DNA of 64,000 bases, taken from NCBI RefSeq assembly GCF_902809855.1, contig NZ_CADDWJ010000001.1, positions 682,001 to 746,000 of the forward strand, given 5' to 3'. The DNA is from Acinetobacter sp. Marseille-Q1618 (GTDB lineage Bacteria > Pseudomonadota > Gammaproteobacteria > Pseudomonadales > Moraxellaceae). Positions 26,703 to 36,649 of the stretch are shown here, one piece after another. Numbering within the stretch: the stretch's first letter is position 1; each line of letters starts with the position of its first letter. The notes below the pieces were generated by a model. It searched no databases, was not told the DNA's origin, and saw nothing but the letters and a program-made list of their open reading frames with translations. Made by a program: the position numbers and the translations under genes.

Positions 26703-27768
26703 TAAATTATGGGAATGCCGTATGAATAACGACAAGACTTACTTTAAAACTTTTTCAGCATTGGACAAGCGCACAAATGTGTCATTTTTAAACAATGTAA
26801 GCCTTAAAATATAAGCCTTTCAATTCAAATAAACTTTTAAATAGCCAAATTACGTTGGTTACTTAAGTCAATTTAAGTGTATTTTCTGGTTACATTGCAT
26901 AATTTTTATTCATTGGTGTTGTGCTTATAAAAACTAAAAGTAACAAAGCTGTTTTCACGATAAAACATCTTCGCAACACAACAAGAATGTTTTGCCAATG
27001 CAAGTTTTTATGAATTGCGTGCAATCTGCTTAGTCCTCATACAGTCGCTGAGCAATTCGGTCAATTTCAAAGATATCTAGGTTTTGGCTATCTTCAAATT
27101 TCTTTTAAAGCGAGCTTTGATATGAGCTTAGACAAGTTTCTATTGATTATTGATATCAGTGAAAGTTGAAATTTTTTAATTATTCAATCCATCTAATAGC
27201 GTCAATTTCGCGTTTATTTAACTACCTATAATTTTAGTGCTATGTGCATATAAACAGATTAAAAATTAATTTAAGAATATATTTTTAAAAGTAATTTTTT
27301 ATTTTTTAAATAATGATAGAGTGCTTATTCTTTAAAATCGTTTTCAGTTCTATTTTAGAAATAAAGAAAATCTTTACTCGTTTCCAAGTACAAGCAATAT
27401 TTATATCAGTAATATCCTAGGTTTTTAGGCAGAGTGCGTAATTTAAATCAGTTTTTAGTTAAATTGCATAAAGTTATGCATATTTTTATAAAATTGTTTA
27501 TCTCATCTCTTACTGATTATACAAATTAAAACAACAGTTTTGGTCAATTGCGTTTAGACTAGAAAAACTTAAAAAAACTATAAAATTTGTCATATTTTAA
27601 CATTGTTATTTAATGGCAAAATTCACAATATATAGCACATCGTCGGTATGTGATTTCTACACCAATTAAAACAAATTATAAAATTCATGTGGAAAATTGT
27701 GCCATAATACGCAAACTTTGCAGGCATCTTGCAAAGATTTTTGCAACTTTGAAATTGGAGTAGGCTCA
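26703..27768. other. Long AT-rich intergenic region upstream of aroQ
   Basis: More than 1 kb without a convincing gene. Most of it is very AT-rich. At 27030-27101 on the minus strand there is a short gene-like tail, with FEDSQNLDIFEIDRIAQRL readable before a TAA; it has an in-frame stop immediately upstream and no start. It may be the remnant of a lost gene. The promoter of aroQ-accBC must lie near the right end; CATAAT at 27703-27708 is a possible -10 without a clear -35. Confidence 0.5.
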
Positions 27769-28224
27769 ATGAGTTCGACCATTTTGGTCATTCACGGACC
27801 AAACTTAAACTTGCTAGGAAAGCGCGAACCAGAAGTCTATGGTCACCTTACTTTAGAAGACATTAACCAACAACTTATCACTCAAGCGCAGCTGTCAAAT
27901 ATGACATTAGACACATTTCAAAGTAACTGGGAAGGCGCTGTCGTAGATCGTATTCACCAAGCCCAACAAGAAGGCGTGAAATTCATCATTATTAATCCTG
28001 CTGCATTGACGCATACTTCAGTTGCAGTTCGTGATGCTTTACTGGGTGTCGCAATCCCTTTTATCGAAGTTCATTTATCTAATGTGCATGCACGAGAAGC
28101 ATTTCGACATCACTCATATTTATCCGATAAAGCCGTTGGCGTGATCTGTGGTTTAGGTGCAAAAGGGTATTCTTTTGCATTGGACTATGCGATCGAAAAA
28201 ATTAATTCTTCAACTCATTCATAA
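27769..28224 (+). CDS. aroQ: 3-dehydroquinate dehydratase, type II
   Basis: 151 residues from the ATG at 27769 ([19 protein letters not shown]). Signatures are [17 protein letters not shown] with the catalytic tyrosine, [33 protein letters not shown] with the catalytic histidine, and [10 protein letters not shown]. It converts 3-dehydroquinate to 3-dehydroshikimate in the shikimate pathway as a dodecamer. The frame extends upstream to 27697, but that region is promoter-like. It is 18 bp upstream of accB. Confidence 0.95.
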   Translation: MSSTILVIHGPNLNLLGKREPEVYGHLTLEDINQQLITQAQLSNMTLDTFQSNWEGAVVDRIHQAQQEGVKFIIINPAALTHTSVAVRDALLGVAIPFIEVHLSNVHAREAFRHHSYLSDKAVGVICGLGAKGYSFALDYAIEKINSSTHS

Positions 28225-28242
28225 TATTAGGAATACGAATCC

Positions 28243-28665
28243 ATGGATATTCGCAAAATCAAAAAGCTCATCGATTTGATGATCGAATCTGACCTTCAAG
28301 CCATCGAAGTTAAAGAGGGTGATCAGTCGATTGCATTGACGCGTCGTAATCCTGTTGTTGCTGCAAGTGTTGCAGCACCAATCGCAGCTCCTGTAAGTGA
28401 AGCACCTGTTGTAAAAGCAGCGTCACGTGGTGCTGTTGAAACTTCTCCAATGGTTGGTGTGTTCTATGCAGCGCCAAATCCAGGAGAAGCACCATTTGTA
28501 AATGTAGGTCAAACAATTTCTGCGGGTGAAACTTTAGGGATCATCGAAGCAATGAAAATTATGAACCCGATTGAAGCAACGCAAAGTGGTGTGATTGAAG
28601 AAATTTTAGTGAAAAATGGTGATGTTATCCAATTCGGTCAACCTTTATTCCGCTACCGCGCGTAA
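28243..28665 (+). CDS. accB: Biotin carboxyl carrier protein of acetyl-CoA carboxylase
   Basis: 140 residues. An N-terminal segment (MDIRKIKKLIDLMIESDLQAIEV) is followed by an Ala/Pro-rich linker and the biotinyl domain with EAMKIMN; the lysine is the biotinylation site. It shuttles carboxyl groups between AccC and the AccAD transferase. It lies in the conserved aroQ-accB-accC order. Confidence 0.95.
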   Translation: MDIRKIKKLIDLMIESDLQAIEVKEGDQSIALTRRNPVVAASVAAPIAAPVSEAPVVKAASRGAVETSPMVGVFYAAPNPGEAPFVNVGQTISAGETLGIIEAMKIMNPIEATQSGVIEEILVKNGDVIQFGQPLFRYRA

Positions 28666-28681
28666 TCGCTAGGGGGTTGAT

Positions 28682-30046
28682 ATGTTGCAAAAAGTTTTAA
28701 TTGCAAACCGCGGTGAAATTGCATTACGCATCACGCGCGCTTGTAAAACTTTAGGAATCAAAACAGTCGGGATCTATTCAGATGCTGACAAAGATTTGAT
28801 GCATTTACGTTTTGTTGATGAAGCTGTCTGCATCGGTCCGGGTGCAAGTAGTGAAAGTTATTTAAATATTCCTGCGATTATTACTGCTGCCGAAGTTACG
28901 GGTGCTGATGCCATCCATCCGGGCTATGGTTTTTTATCTGAAAATGCTGAATTTGCTGAAATTGTAGAAAGCTCTGGGTTTATTTTCATAGGCCCACGCC
29001 CTGAACATATTCGTTTGATGGGAAATAAAGTTTCAGCAATTATGGCTATGCGTAAAGCTGGCGTACCCACTGTTCCAGGTTCAGCGCACGCAGTCACACC
29101 AAATAATGCTTTAGCTGAAGCCAAAGAAATTGGCTTCCCATTGATCGTTAAAGCTGCTTCTGGTGGTGGTGGTCGTGGTATGCGCATCGTTGAACGTGTA
29201 GATACGTTACTTGAATCAGTTCAAGCAGCACAACGTGATGCTGAAATGTGGTTCGGTGATGACACTGTTTATATGGAGCGTTTCCTACAAAAACCTCGTC
29301 ATGTCGAAGTGCAAGTATTAGCAGATGGTAATGGCCATGCTGTACATTTATATGACCGTGACTGCTCATTACAACGTCGTCATCAAAAAGTGCTTGAAGA
29401 AGCACCTGCACCGGGTTTACCAGAAGAAGCACGCGCAAATATTTTAGAAGCATGTGTAAATGCTTGTAAACTCATGCAATATCGTGGTGCGGGTACTTTT
29501 GAATTCTTGTTTGAAGAAGGTGAGTTTTTCTTTATTGAAATGAACACCCGTGTTCAGGTTGAACATCCTGTGTCAGAAATGGTGACAGGCATAGATATTA
29601 TTGAACAACAATTAAGAATTGCAGCAGGCTTAGGTTTGAATCTTCAACAAGAAGACATTCATGTTCAAGGACATGCAATTGAGTGTCGTATCAATGCTGA
29701 AGATCCATCAACCTTCTTGCCTTCACCAGGTAAAATTGAAAATTTTTATACACCGGGTGGTGCTGGTATTCGTTTAGATTCTCATATTTATCAAGGGTAT
29801 AGTATTCCACCATACTATGATTCTATGATTGCTAAACTGATTTCACATGGTAAAGATCGTGATACTGCGATTGCACGTATGAAACAAGCGTTAGATGAAA
29901 TGATTTTGACAGGTATCAAAACCAATATTCCATTACATAAAGACTTAATCTTGCAAGATAAAAACTTTTGTGCACAAGCTATGGATATTCATTACCTTGA
30001 AAAACATTTGCTTAAACAAGTGCAAGGCCATGAAAACGATGCTTAA
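28682..30046 (+). CDS. accC: Biotin carboxylase of acetyl-CoA carboxylase
   Basis: 454 residues. The N-terminal domain begins [14 protein letters not shown], followed by an ATP-grasp domain with the glycine loop [14 protein letters not shown] and [20 protein letters not shown], and a C-terminal biotin carboxylase domain with [11 protein letters not shown]. It carboxylates biotin on AccB using ATP and bicarbonate, the first committed step of fatty acid synthesis. It is 16 bp after accB. Confidence 0.96.
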   Translation: MLQKVLIANRGEIALRITRACKTLGIKTVGIYSDADKDLMHLRFVDEAVCIGPGASSESYLNIPAIITAAEVTGADAIHPGYGFLSENAEFAEIVESSGFIFIGPRPEHIRLMGNKVSAIMAMRKAGVPTVPGSAHAVTPNNALAEAKEIGFPLIVKAASGGGGRGMRIVERVDTLLESVQAAQRDAEMWFGDDTVYMERFLQKPRHVEVQVLADGNGHAVHLYDRDCSLQRRHQKVLEEAPAPGLPEEARANILEACVNACKLMQYRGAGTFEFLFEEGEFFFIEMNTRVQVEHPVSEMVTGIDIIEQQLRIAAGLGLNLQQEDIHVQGHAIECRINAEDPSTFLPSPGKIENFYTPGGAGIRLDSHIYQGYSIPPYYDSMIAKLISHGKDRDTAIARMKQALDEMILTGIKTNIPLHKDLILQDKNFCAQAMDIHYLEKHLLKQVQGHENDA

Positions 30047-30081
30047 GTCTTGTATTTAGATCAATACATAACACCCGAATT

Positions 30082-30122
30082 TATAATAATGCCAGTTAGT
30101 TCAGCTAATTGGCATTATTATA
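30082..30122 (+). terminator. Hairpin terminator after accC
   Basis: An 18-bp stem with one G-T pair joins 30082-30099 and 30105-30122, around a 5-base loop; the arms contain AATAATGCCA and TGGCATTATT. The following T-run is interrupted, so termination may be partial. Confidence 0.65.
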
Positions 30123-30174
30123 TTTATGGGCTTTTTATTAAAAAATAGATTGGGAATATTGTAAACAGACCATT

Positions 30175-31026
30175 ATGGAACTCATTTTTTCAGCTGCATT
30201 GTGCAGCGTGTTGGTGTCGATTCTCTTAAAGTTTGCTAAAAATAAAGGCTTTGATGCCTTGCAAATGATTGCATGGAATTATGCTGTTGCGAGTTTTTTA
30301 TGTTTTGTATGGTTTAAACCTGATTTGGTACATATTTCTATTTCCCATACACCGTGGTGGCTGATTGCTACATTGGGAGTTATTTTACCGAGTATTTTTC
30401 TATGCTTAGCAAAATCGCTAAATACAGCAGGTATTCTCAAAACAGAAATTGCGCAGCGTTTATCTGTAGTTCTCTCGCTTTTAGCAGCTTATTTTTTATT
30501 TCAAGAACAATTTAATTCATTAAAAATCACTGGAATTATTTTAGGTATCGTTGCAGTTCTTTGTATTATTTTTCCGCAAGCAACATCAACACAGCCTTCA
30601 TTCAATCACAAAGGCATGTTTTATTTATTTAGTGTGTGGTTTGGCTATGCTTTGGTTGATATTTTACTAAAATATACCACCAGTTTAGGTTTGCAGTTTG
30701 CAGTAACACTTAACTTGATGTTTATTTTTGCTTTTATCTGTTCAGTGCTGTATTTACTTTTAAGAAAAACTCAATGGTATGCTAAAAATCTTGTTGCTGG
30801 GGCAGTTTTAGGGGTATTGAATTTTGCAAATATCGCTTTATATGTAAAAGCACACATATTCTTAAAAGATTCTCCTGCAGTTGTTTTTGCAGGTATGAAT
30901 ATTTTGGTGGTGTTATTTGGTGTGATTGCAGGATTATTAATTTTTAAAGAAAAATTAAAATTATTGAGCTGTATCGGTTTAATTTTAGGTTTGGCTGGAG
31001 TCATTTGTTTAGCTTTGGCCATTTAA
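30175..31026 (+). CDS. DMT-superfamily (EamA-like) transporter
   Basis: 283 residues with about ten hydrophobic segments in two similar halves, as in EamA/DMT permeases. Telling segments include KTEIAQRLSVVLSLLAAYFLFQEQ at the end of the first half and VVLFGVIAGLLIFKEKL with GLILGLAGVI in the second. Such proteins export metabolites or take up small solutes across the inner membrane; no substrate can be inferred. It stands alone after the accC hairpin. Confidence 0.8.
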   Translation: MELIFSAALCSVLVSILLKFAKNKGFDALQMIAWNYAVASFLCFVWFKPDLVHISISHTPWWLIATLGVILPSIFLCLAKSLNTAGILKTEIAQRLSVVLSLLAAYFLFQEQFNSLKITGIILGIVAVLCIIFPQATSTQPSFNHKGMFYLFSVWFGYALVDILLKYTTSLGLQFAVTLNLMFIFAFICSVLYLLLRKTQWYAKNLVAGAVLGVLNFANIALYVKAHIFLKDSPAVVFAGMNILVVLFGVIAGLLIFKEKLKLLSCIGLILGLAGVICLALAI

Positions 31027-31150
31027 TATAAAAACTTTAGCTATGTAAATAGTATGCAATAAAGTCATAAAATCATCATTTTCTGATCATAAAATTTAAA
31101 AAAACATAGCGGAAAATAAGCGAGAGCTTTCTTCACAATGGTGTAAGACC

Positions 31151-31756
31151 ATGAATCAAGATATATTTTCTACGTTATATGCTTCACTTTATCAAAATCA
31201 GGTGCAGCTCATTCCATTGCGTGAAGAGCATGAACAAGCTTTGGTTGAAGTCAGCCAAGACGGTCGTTTATGGGAGTTAGAGTATACATTTGCACCGCAC
31301 TATTTGGAAATGCGAGAGTATATTCAGAAAGCTTTAACACAAAAAGCAGAGGGAAAGCGAATTCCGTTTGTTGTGATGGATCAAACGTCAGGGCGGATTG
31401 TTGGAACAACCAGTTTGCGTGATTTTAATTGGGATGTTCGTCGTATCGAGATTGGTTATACGTGGTATGCACAATCTGTACAACGTACTCATATCAATAC
31501 CAATTGTAAATTTCTATTATTACAACATGCGTTTGAAGTATTACAGGCAAATTCAGTGATCCTACGAACTGATATTTTAAACCTAAAAAGTCAAAAAGCG
31601 ATTCAACGTCTAGGTGCAAAACGTGATGGCGTTTTGCGACAGGATGCTTTAAGAAAAGATGGTTCGATTCGAGATACGGTGATGTTTAGTATCGTGCGTG
31701 ATGAATGGTTGGGTGTGAGACAACACTTATTGGGTTTAATTCATCAACATTGTTGA
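31151..31756 (+). CDS. GNAT-family N-acetyltransferase (RimJ/RimL-like)
   Basis: 201 residues. IVGTTSLRDFNWDVRRIEIGYTWY is the beta4/beta5 core, and the typical Q/R-x-x-G/A CoA loop is degenerate here (AQSVQRTHINTN). RTDILNLKSQKAIQRLGAKRDGVLRQ is the C-terminal GNAT motif for side-chain N-acetylation families. It uses acetyl-CoA to acetylate an unknown amine, perhaps a protein N-terminus or small molecule. It is monocistronic. Confidence 0.8.
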   Translation: MNQDIFSTLYASLYQNQVQLIPLREEHEQALVEVSQDGRLWELEYTFAPHYLEMREYIQKALTQKAEGKRIPFVVMDQTSGRIVGTTSLRDFNWDVRRIEIGYTWYAQSVQRTHINTNCKFLLLQHAFEVLQANSVILRTDILNLKSQKAIQRLGAKRDGVLRQDALRKDGSIRDTVMFSIVRDEWLGVRQHLLGLIHQHC

Positions 31757-31818
31757 AGCTGAATTCAGCAATTTATTGAATTAAATTTGGAAAATTACAG
31801 CATCCTTTAATTTTACGT

Positions 31819-32859
31819 TCAACAATAAAACTCCTCTCTAAAACTTTCAACCAACTCAGGCGGTACGCGTGTGGTTTGCCCATTGGTACGCATAAATAAT
31901 TCACCTTTGTAATATAAAGGGCGATCAGCTTTATTACACTTAAACACTAAAATGGTTTTACCATGAATTTTAATATCTTCAAGTGTTGAATAAATATTTG
32001 AAATTTTATGACTTTCATGTGCAAGTTTATCGATTAAACTACGTTTCATTAAATCTAAAGAATTATTATAAAAATCCTTCATTTCCTGTTCAATTCCTAC
32101 GATTTTTAAATCATCCGAAACCCCAATAAAAACATAGCCATTTCGTGTATTCATAAAAGCAAAGCAGGCTTTGACCCATTTGTCTGATTTTCGATTAGTT
32201 AATAGATCCGTCGTACGTTCTTTAAATTCAACACGTTGATTTTCACCCAGTCGGATGAGGTTGAGATAATAATCAATATAAGATTTTTGTTGATAATTTT
32301 TGAGAATATTTTTAATTTTTTCTAGTGACTTATAAGCTGTTACAGTTTCTAAATTTTGGATATTCTGCCACTGATAAATTAGCTTTATTTTATGCTCAAT
32401 GGCAACATTTATATCCGCTAAAAAATCAAAGCTTTGGCTTAAGATTTTTAAAATTTCAGTATAAATTTCATGGCTATGAATAGGGATTGAGATTTTATTA
32501 AAAGTTTCTTTGATTCTTTCGATTTTTTTATGAAGTTCATAAGGTTCTTGGTGAAAGCTAAGATATTTAAACTCATTTAAAATATGTTCATAGGGGCGAT
32601 GAAAAGAAACAGGAAATAGTTGTTTCGGAGGAGTGTGAATATGTTTTTCTATTCTTTGAAAATAATGTTTTAAGGTTGGATATTGTAAAGATTGATAAAT
32701 GTTAATTTCAAATTTTTCTGAAAGCTCTTTGGCGGTATAAGATTGAAAAAAGAGTAAGGTTTGGATTTCTTTATAAGTATTGGGGTAGTCGTGCCAATGC
32801 GTTTCTAAAAACTCATTGAAGTTCTTAAATTTATTGGTGATATATGTGTTTAAATCCAT
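31819..32859 (-). CDS. AlbA_2 (Schlafen-like) domain protein with unique helical N-terminus
   Basis: 346 residues from the ATG at 32859 (a GTG lies one codon earlier). Residues 1 to about 200 are helical, charged and unlike any family I know. The C-terminal 145 residues form an AlbA_2/Schlafen-type domain: LGENQRVEFKERTTDL, then FAFMNTRNGYVFIGVSDDLKIVGIE, and finally LYYKGELFMRTNGQTTRVPPEL. This domain is found in nucleic-acid-binding regulators and in some RNA-cleaving or defence proteins. There is no ATPase or HTH domain here. It is isolated, between an acetyltransferase and thiM. Confidence 0.75.
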   Translation of the reverse strand: MDLNTYITNKFKNFNEFLETHWHDYPNTYKEIQTLLFFQSYTAKELSEKFEINIYQSLQYPTLKHYFQRIEKHIHTPPKQLFPVSFHRPYEHILNEFKYLSFHQEPYELHKKIERIKETFNKISIPIHSHEIYTEILKILSQSFDFLADINVAIEHKIKLIYQWQNIQNLETVTAYKSLEKIKNILKNYQQKSYIDYYLNLIRLGENQRVEFKERTTDLLTNRKSDKWVKACFAFMNTRNGYVFIGVSDDLKIVGIEQEMKDFYNNSLDLMKRSLIDKLAHESHKISNIYSTLEDIKIHGKTILVFKCNKADRPLYYKGELFMRTNGQTTRVPPELVESFREEFYC

Positions 32860-33134
32860 CACACACCTTTTCCTTCGTGATTTGGTGTTTTGTATTTACA
32901 ACAAATATGTCATCGGACTATTTATATAGTTTAGATATAAGTGATTTAGCTGGATAAATAAAGATGAATAGTTAATTTTAAGCATTAAAGTTGTTAGAAA
33001 ATATGCCAAATATTTCAGTTTGGTGACTGCTAAACTGTATTGTTTCTAGAGTCTAGTTTTAAGTTTTATCCGTTGAAATAGAAAATTTAAAAAAACTCTC
33101 TATTTTTTTCAATGAGTTAAAAAATTGAATAGGT

Positions 33135-33998
33135 TTATTGAATTACAATAAAATCAGCATATGCATTGATCGTTTCAGCATTGATTTCATAAATAGCATC
33201 TAAAAAAGCAACGTTGAAGCTACCTACCGATTGTGATTTTTCAAAAGCAAGTTTTCCTGCAATTGCAAAATGGATATGTGCTGAAAGCGTGGCTATGGTA
33301 GGTGTTGCGACGCTACTATACGCTGCAATTAAAGCGCCTAAAGCACAACCTGTTGCTGTAACTTTGGGTTGTAAATAACTACCACCATTGACCTGAATTA
33401 CACAATTTAGCGCTTTTGATAAAATAAAATCAGATTCACCTGAGATAGCAACACATTCACAATATGCCAAAAGCGGCATCGCTTGTTGATAGACTTCATG
33501 GCTGGCAACTGTACTGTCAACACCTTTTGATTGTACTTGGTTTCCTGCAAGCCCGCTGATTTCAGAGGCATTTCCTCGAATAATCGTGGGTTGCAATAAT
33601 AATAGTTCATCGACCATTTCACTGCGCCATTTTAAAAATGGCCCATAACCGACAGGGTCTAGCACCCAAGGTGTTGCTTTAGTACCAACAGTTTGAGCTG
33701 CAATACGCATAGCTTGCATTTGTTCAGACGTAGGTGTGCCAAGGTTGATGCTGAGAGCAGCAGTGATATTGGCGAAGCTTTCTGCTTCAAAAGGATTATC
33801 AATCATAGCAGGGGATGCGCCTGCTGCTAAAAGTACATTTGCGACATAATTTGCAGCGACATTATTGGTAATACAATGCACAAGCGGTTGTTGTGTTTGT
33901 AGTTGCGTCCATGCGTTGATTACTTTTTCAAGTAACACATCGGTTTGAATAATTTTTAGTTCAGAATGAATATTTTGAAGATCTTCAAGGTGGTTCAT
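33135..33998 (-). CDS. thiM: Hydroxyethylthiazole kinase
   Basis: 287 residues, slightly longer than usual because of an N-terminal extension before VLLEKVINAW. Family features are PLVHCITNNVAANYVAN, GASPAMIDNPFEAESFA, PWVLDPVGYG and the catalytic cysteine loop VTATGCALGALIAAY. It phosphorylates the thiazole moiety in thiamine salvage. No thiD or thiE is adjacent. Instead it lies 9 bp downstream of an unrecognised zinc-ribbon gene, so the two should be co-transcribed. Confidence 0.9.
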   Translation of the reverse strand: MNHLEDLQNIHSELKIIQTDVLLEKVINAWTQLQTQQPLVHCITNNVAANYVANVLLAAGASPAMIDNPFEAESFANITAALSINLGTPTSEQMQAMRIAAQTVGTKATPWVLDPVGYGPFLKWRSEMVDELLLLQPTIIRGNASEISGLAGNQVQSKGVDSTVASHEVYQQAMPLLAYCECVAISGESDFILSKALNCVIQVNGGSYLQPKVTATGCALGALIAAYSSVATPTIATLSAHIHFAIAGKLAFEKSQSVGSFNVAFLDAIYEINAETINAYADFIVIQ

Positions 33999-34007
33999 AT
34001 TCAGTCC

Positions 34008-35159
34008 TCACTTAGTAAAATAATGATCTTGATGTTTGCAGCGGTTACAAAACGTAGAAATTGATTGATTGTCGTCATATTCAATACTTAAATCTGTCGA
34101 ACCACAATACATACAGTTAAATTTTGAAAAAAATTCCATACGCGGTTTAATATTTTGCCAAATAGAAGGAATCGTTTGTGCAACATAATTTTCATCGAGC
34201 TTAATTAAATGAAATAAAAATATTTCACTGACTCGACTAAAATGTAAATCATAAGGACGGGGCAGGGTTGATATTTCAAATTTTCTGGTAATAGAGTTTT
34301 TTCGATATTCTTCTAAAGTTTTGCGTAGTTTATTGGTATTATTAAAATCAGTATTTAATGAATCAAGTGCATTTTTTTGTTCAGATAGATAATCTAATGC
34401 TGTTTGCACCATATAATAAATTTGCCCCAACGATAAATAGTTTAATAAGTAATAACAATATTCTTTAAATTTTTTATTACCAGAAAACTTAACACCTAAT
34501 CGTTTGCAGTAATATTGGGTGAACTCCAAAATTTCATGATAAAAAATAATAAATAAGGTGCTATGTACCTCTTCGGCTTGCTGAAAAGGTGCGCCAAATT
34601 TAAAGTCTTCAAAAAACCATTGTTTTAGTTTTTGGTGAATGGCATATAATGATGGCTCTAAAAATCGATCCACTCGGACATTTAAATAAAAGTCATTATC
34701 ACTATCTTTTAATGTCACCATTTTCTTTTTAGTAATGACATTATATTTCTCTAAACGATATAAAATCGTATTTTGTAAAGAATAGGTTGAAGTTACTTTT
34801 TCCCATTTTATATTTTCAAAATTAATAAATTCATTTTGAAAATAATCATTGTTTGATATTTTATCTAAAATGGCGAATAAAAATAATTTGTCGATTAAAT
34901 ATAAGCTTGATAAGTTTCGAACATTTAAAACTTTTTTATTTTGTTGAGAACTAACTTTTTCTTCGAGCAGTGCATTTGAACATGCCTGACAAGTACAGTG
35001 GATTAGACTTGAGTCAGAGATTTTATGTTCACAATGTGTACATTCAAAATATTCAACAGGCTCATCATTCAGTTCCGCAGAAACAACGAACATGGATGCC
35101 TTACAAAGGGGACAAAAGCTACTTTCATCATGTTCTTTTTGCAGAATCAGTAAAGCCAT
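34008..35159 (-). CDS. Zinc-ribbon protein of unknown function, co-operonic with thiM
   Basis: 383 residues. Both ends carry likely zinc sites: N-terminal pairs Cys16/Cys19 (CPLC) and Cys40/Cys43 (CTHC) plus a CTCQAC cluster near 55-60, and a C-terminal ribbon Cys349/Cys352 (CMYC) and Cys371/Cys374 (CNRC). Between them lie about 280 residues of helical, aromatic-rich sequence with no catalytic motif I recognise. It has no signal peptide or membrane segment. The thiM start is 9 bp after its stop. It might be a nucleic-acid-binding or adaptor protein, but this is only inferred from the ribbons. Confidence 0.7.
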   Translation of the reverse strand: MALLILQKEHDESSFCPLCKASMFVVSAELNDEPVEYFECTHCEHKISDSSLIHCTCQACSNALLEEKVSSQQNKKVLNVRNLSSLYLIDKLFLFAILDKISNNDYFQNEFINFENIKWEKVTSTYSLQNTILYRLEKYNVITKKKMVTLKDSDNDFYLNVRVDRFLEPSLYAIHQKLKQWFFEDFKFGAPFQQAEEVHSTLFIIFYHEILEFTQYYCKRLGVKFSGNKKFKEYCYYLLNYLSLGQIYYMVQTALDYLSEQKNALDSLNTDFNNTNKLRKTLEEYRKNSITRKFEISTLPRPYDLHFSRVSEIFLFHLIKLDENYVAQTIPSIWQNIKPRMEFFSKFNCMYCGSTDLSIEYDDNQSISTFCNRCKHQDHYFTK

Positions 35160-35264
35160 AATTCATTAAAATATTCAAGTTAAAGTGATTATAGGGGCTT
35201 ATAGCCTAGATTGATACTGCTTTAGATTTTTGTAAAATGAAATCACTTAAAATAGGTGTAAAAG

Positions 35265-35294
35265 AAAAGGAATATGATTGCTCATATTCCTTTT
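35265..35294 (-). terminator. Terminator of the porin gene
   Basis: A 13-bp stem, AAAAGGAATATGA (35265-35277) with TCATATTCCTTTT (35282-35294), a 4-base loop, and T-rich flanks on both strands. Confidence 0.88.
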
Positions 35295-35316
35295 TTAGTT
35301 TGTAAGCGATTTGATA

Positions 35317-36396
35317 TTAGAAATTATATTCCATACCTACACCAACAACAGTTTTCTTGTCTTCAGCTTTCCAATCATGCTTCTGCTGAGCCAATACACC
35401 ATAAAAACGAGTTTGTTTGTTGAAGTTGTAATCAACGCCTACACCATACTGGTCAATTTTACGATCAGCCATACCATTTGCAGTTGTTTCAGCAGATTGA
35501 TATTGCGCTTTTAAGGTCACTGGTGTTTCAGGAATTGTATAGCCAGCAGTAATCGCCCAAGCTTCTTCTTCAGCAGACGCTGCAAATGGGTTTAATTTTG
35601 CAGCAGTTAAAGCAGCAGTAGAAGGAGAGTCTGAAAGTTCAGCATGTTGCCATAAAGCACCAAATACTAAACCTTTAGCACCTAAAGTACCCAAGTCTAA
35701 TGAGCCAGTAATACGATATGCATCAGATTCAACATCTTTTAAACTAAGAGCAGCGTAGTCACCAGGTACTGCAAAGTTACCAGCAATTGCAGCAGCTAAA
35801 CCAATGTCTTTGTTCTCATAAGAAATTGAGGTAGAAACGCCACTAAAACTATCATTTTCTTTGGTTGAATATTGAGTAGAATTATGTTCACCCACAAGCG
35901 CCATAATATTGAATTGTAGACCTGGAACAATTAAATTTTTGTCTGTTTCAAAACCTACAACGTTTTTAAGACGTTCTTCACCATGCATAGTTTTCGTGAT
36001 ATCTAGGTTTGTATCATCATTAAAGATATCTTGGTATTTACCTGCAGCAGTTTTGAAATAAGAATCGTAGTTACCTGCTTTTAATGTACCGACACCTTTA
36101 AATTTAAGACCTAAAAAGCGGTTACGAGCACTCCAGTCAGTATCTGAGCCTGAACCATCTGTAGAAACAGCCCATTCTGCTTGATATACTGCTGCAATAT
36201 TATCTGTTAAAGCTTCTTCGCCTTTAACCCCAATACGAGAAGCGTTTGAATTTAATTGAGTTTCATCATTATCTGCAAAATCATAGTTTTGAACTTGGTT
36301 TAACGAAACATTGAGCTTACCGTACAATGTTGGCGCTGCTTGCGCTGCGCTTAAGCCTAATGATGCAACTGCGGCAGCGAGTAGCACTTTTTTCAT
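35317..36396 (-). CDS. Outer-membrane porin (Gram-negative porin_4 type)
   Basis: 359 residues. A signal peptide (MKKVLLAAAVASLGLSAAQA) is followed by APTLYGKLNVSLNQV, the typical first strand of trimeric general porins. The body alternates polar and aromatic residues, contains SRIGVKGEEALTDNIAAVYQAEW and RNRFLGLKFKGVGTLKAGNYDSYF, and ends in the outer-membrane signature phenylalanine (GVGMEYNF). It should form a diffusion channel; its substrate preference is unknown. Confidence 0.88.
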   Translation of the reverse strand: MKKVLLAAAVASLGLSAAQAAPTLYGKLNVSLNQVQNYDFADNDETQLNSNASRIGVKGEEALTDNIAAVYQAEWAVSTDGSGSDTDWSARNRFLGLKFKGVGTLKAGNYDSYFKTAAGKYQDIFNDDTNLDITKTMHGEERLKNVVGFETDKNLIVPGLQFNIMALVGEHNSTQYSTKENDSFSGVSTSISYENKDIGLAAAIAGNFAVPGDYAALSLKDVESDAYRITGSLDLGTLGAKGLVFGALWQHAELSDSPSTAALTAAKLNPFAASAEEEAWAITAGYTIPETPVTLKAQYQSAETTANGMADRKIDQYGVGVDYNFNKQTRFYGVLAQQKHDWKAEDKKTVVGVGMEYNF

Positions 36397-36608
36397 TGAG
36401 ATTTCTCCAAATCAGTTCTGTCGGGCTTGAGCCTGTCACTTTATTGAGTAAGCAAGAAACAAATCTTTACGTGACTTACTAACTTGGATGCAGTATCTGT
36501 AAACTTTGTTACAAATGGGTGAAGAGTAGATGACATTTTGATGACGAGATGCAATATCTGATAAAAAAGCAATTGAAAATTGTAAAAAAAATATAATTTA
36601 GAATAAAA

Positions 36609-36630
36609 AATGAGGCTTTAAAGCCTCATT
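36609..36630 (-). terminator. Terminator of the HIT protein gene
   Basis: The perfect palindrome AATGAGGCTTT/AAAGCCTCATT (36609-36630) is followed on the minus strand by a T-run (complement of 36603-36610). It lies 19 bp after the HIT stop. Confidence 0.85.
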
Positions 36631-36649
36631 AGAAATATCTGTTTGCGTG

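Noticed and set aside
26533..26814. Leucine-rich plus-strand frame that could be a membrane protein
   Set aside because: It is the mirror of the Gln-rich microprotein (CAG/CAA codons read as CTG/TTG), has no ribosome-binding site, and runs against a terminator.
35160..35264. TPP riboswitch before the zinc-ribbon-thiM operon
   Set aside because: No CTGAGA-type conserved thi-box core was seen upstream of the operon.
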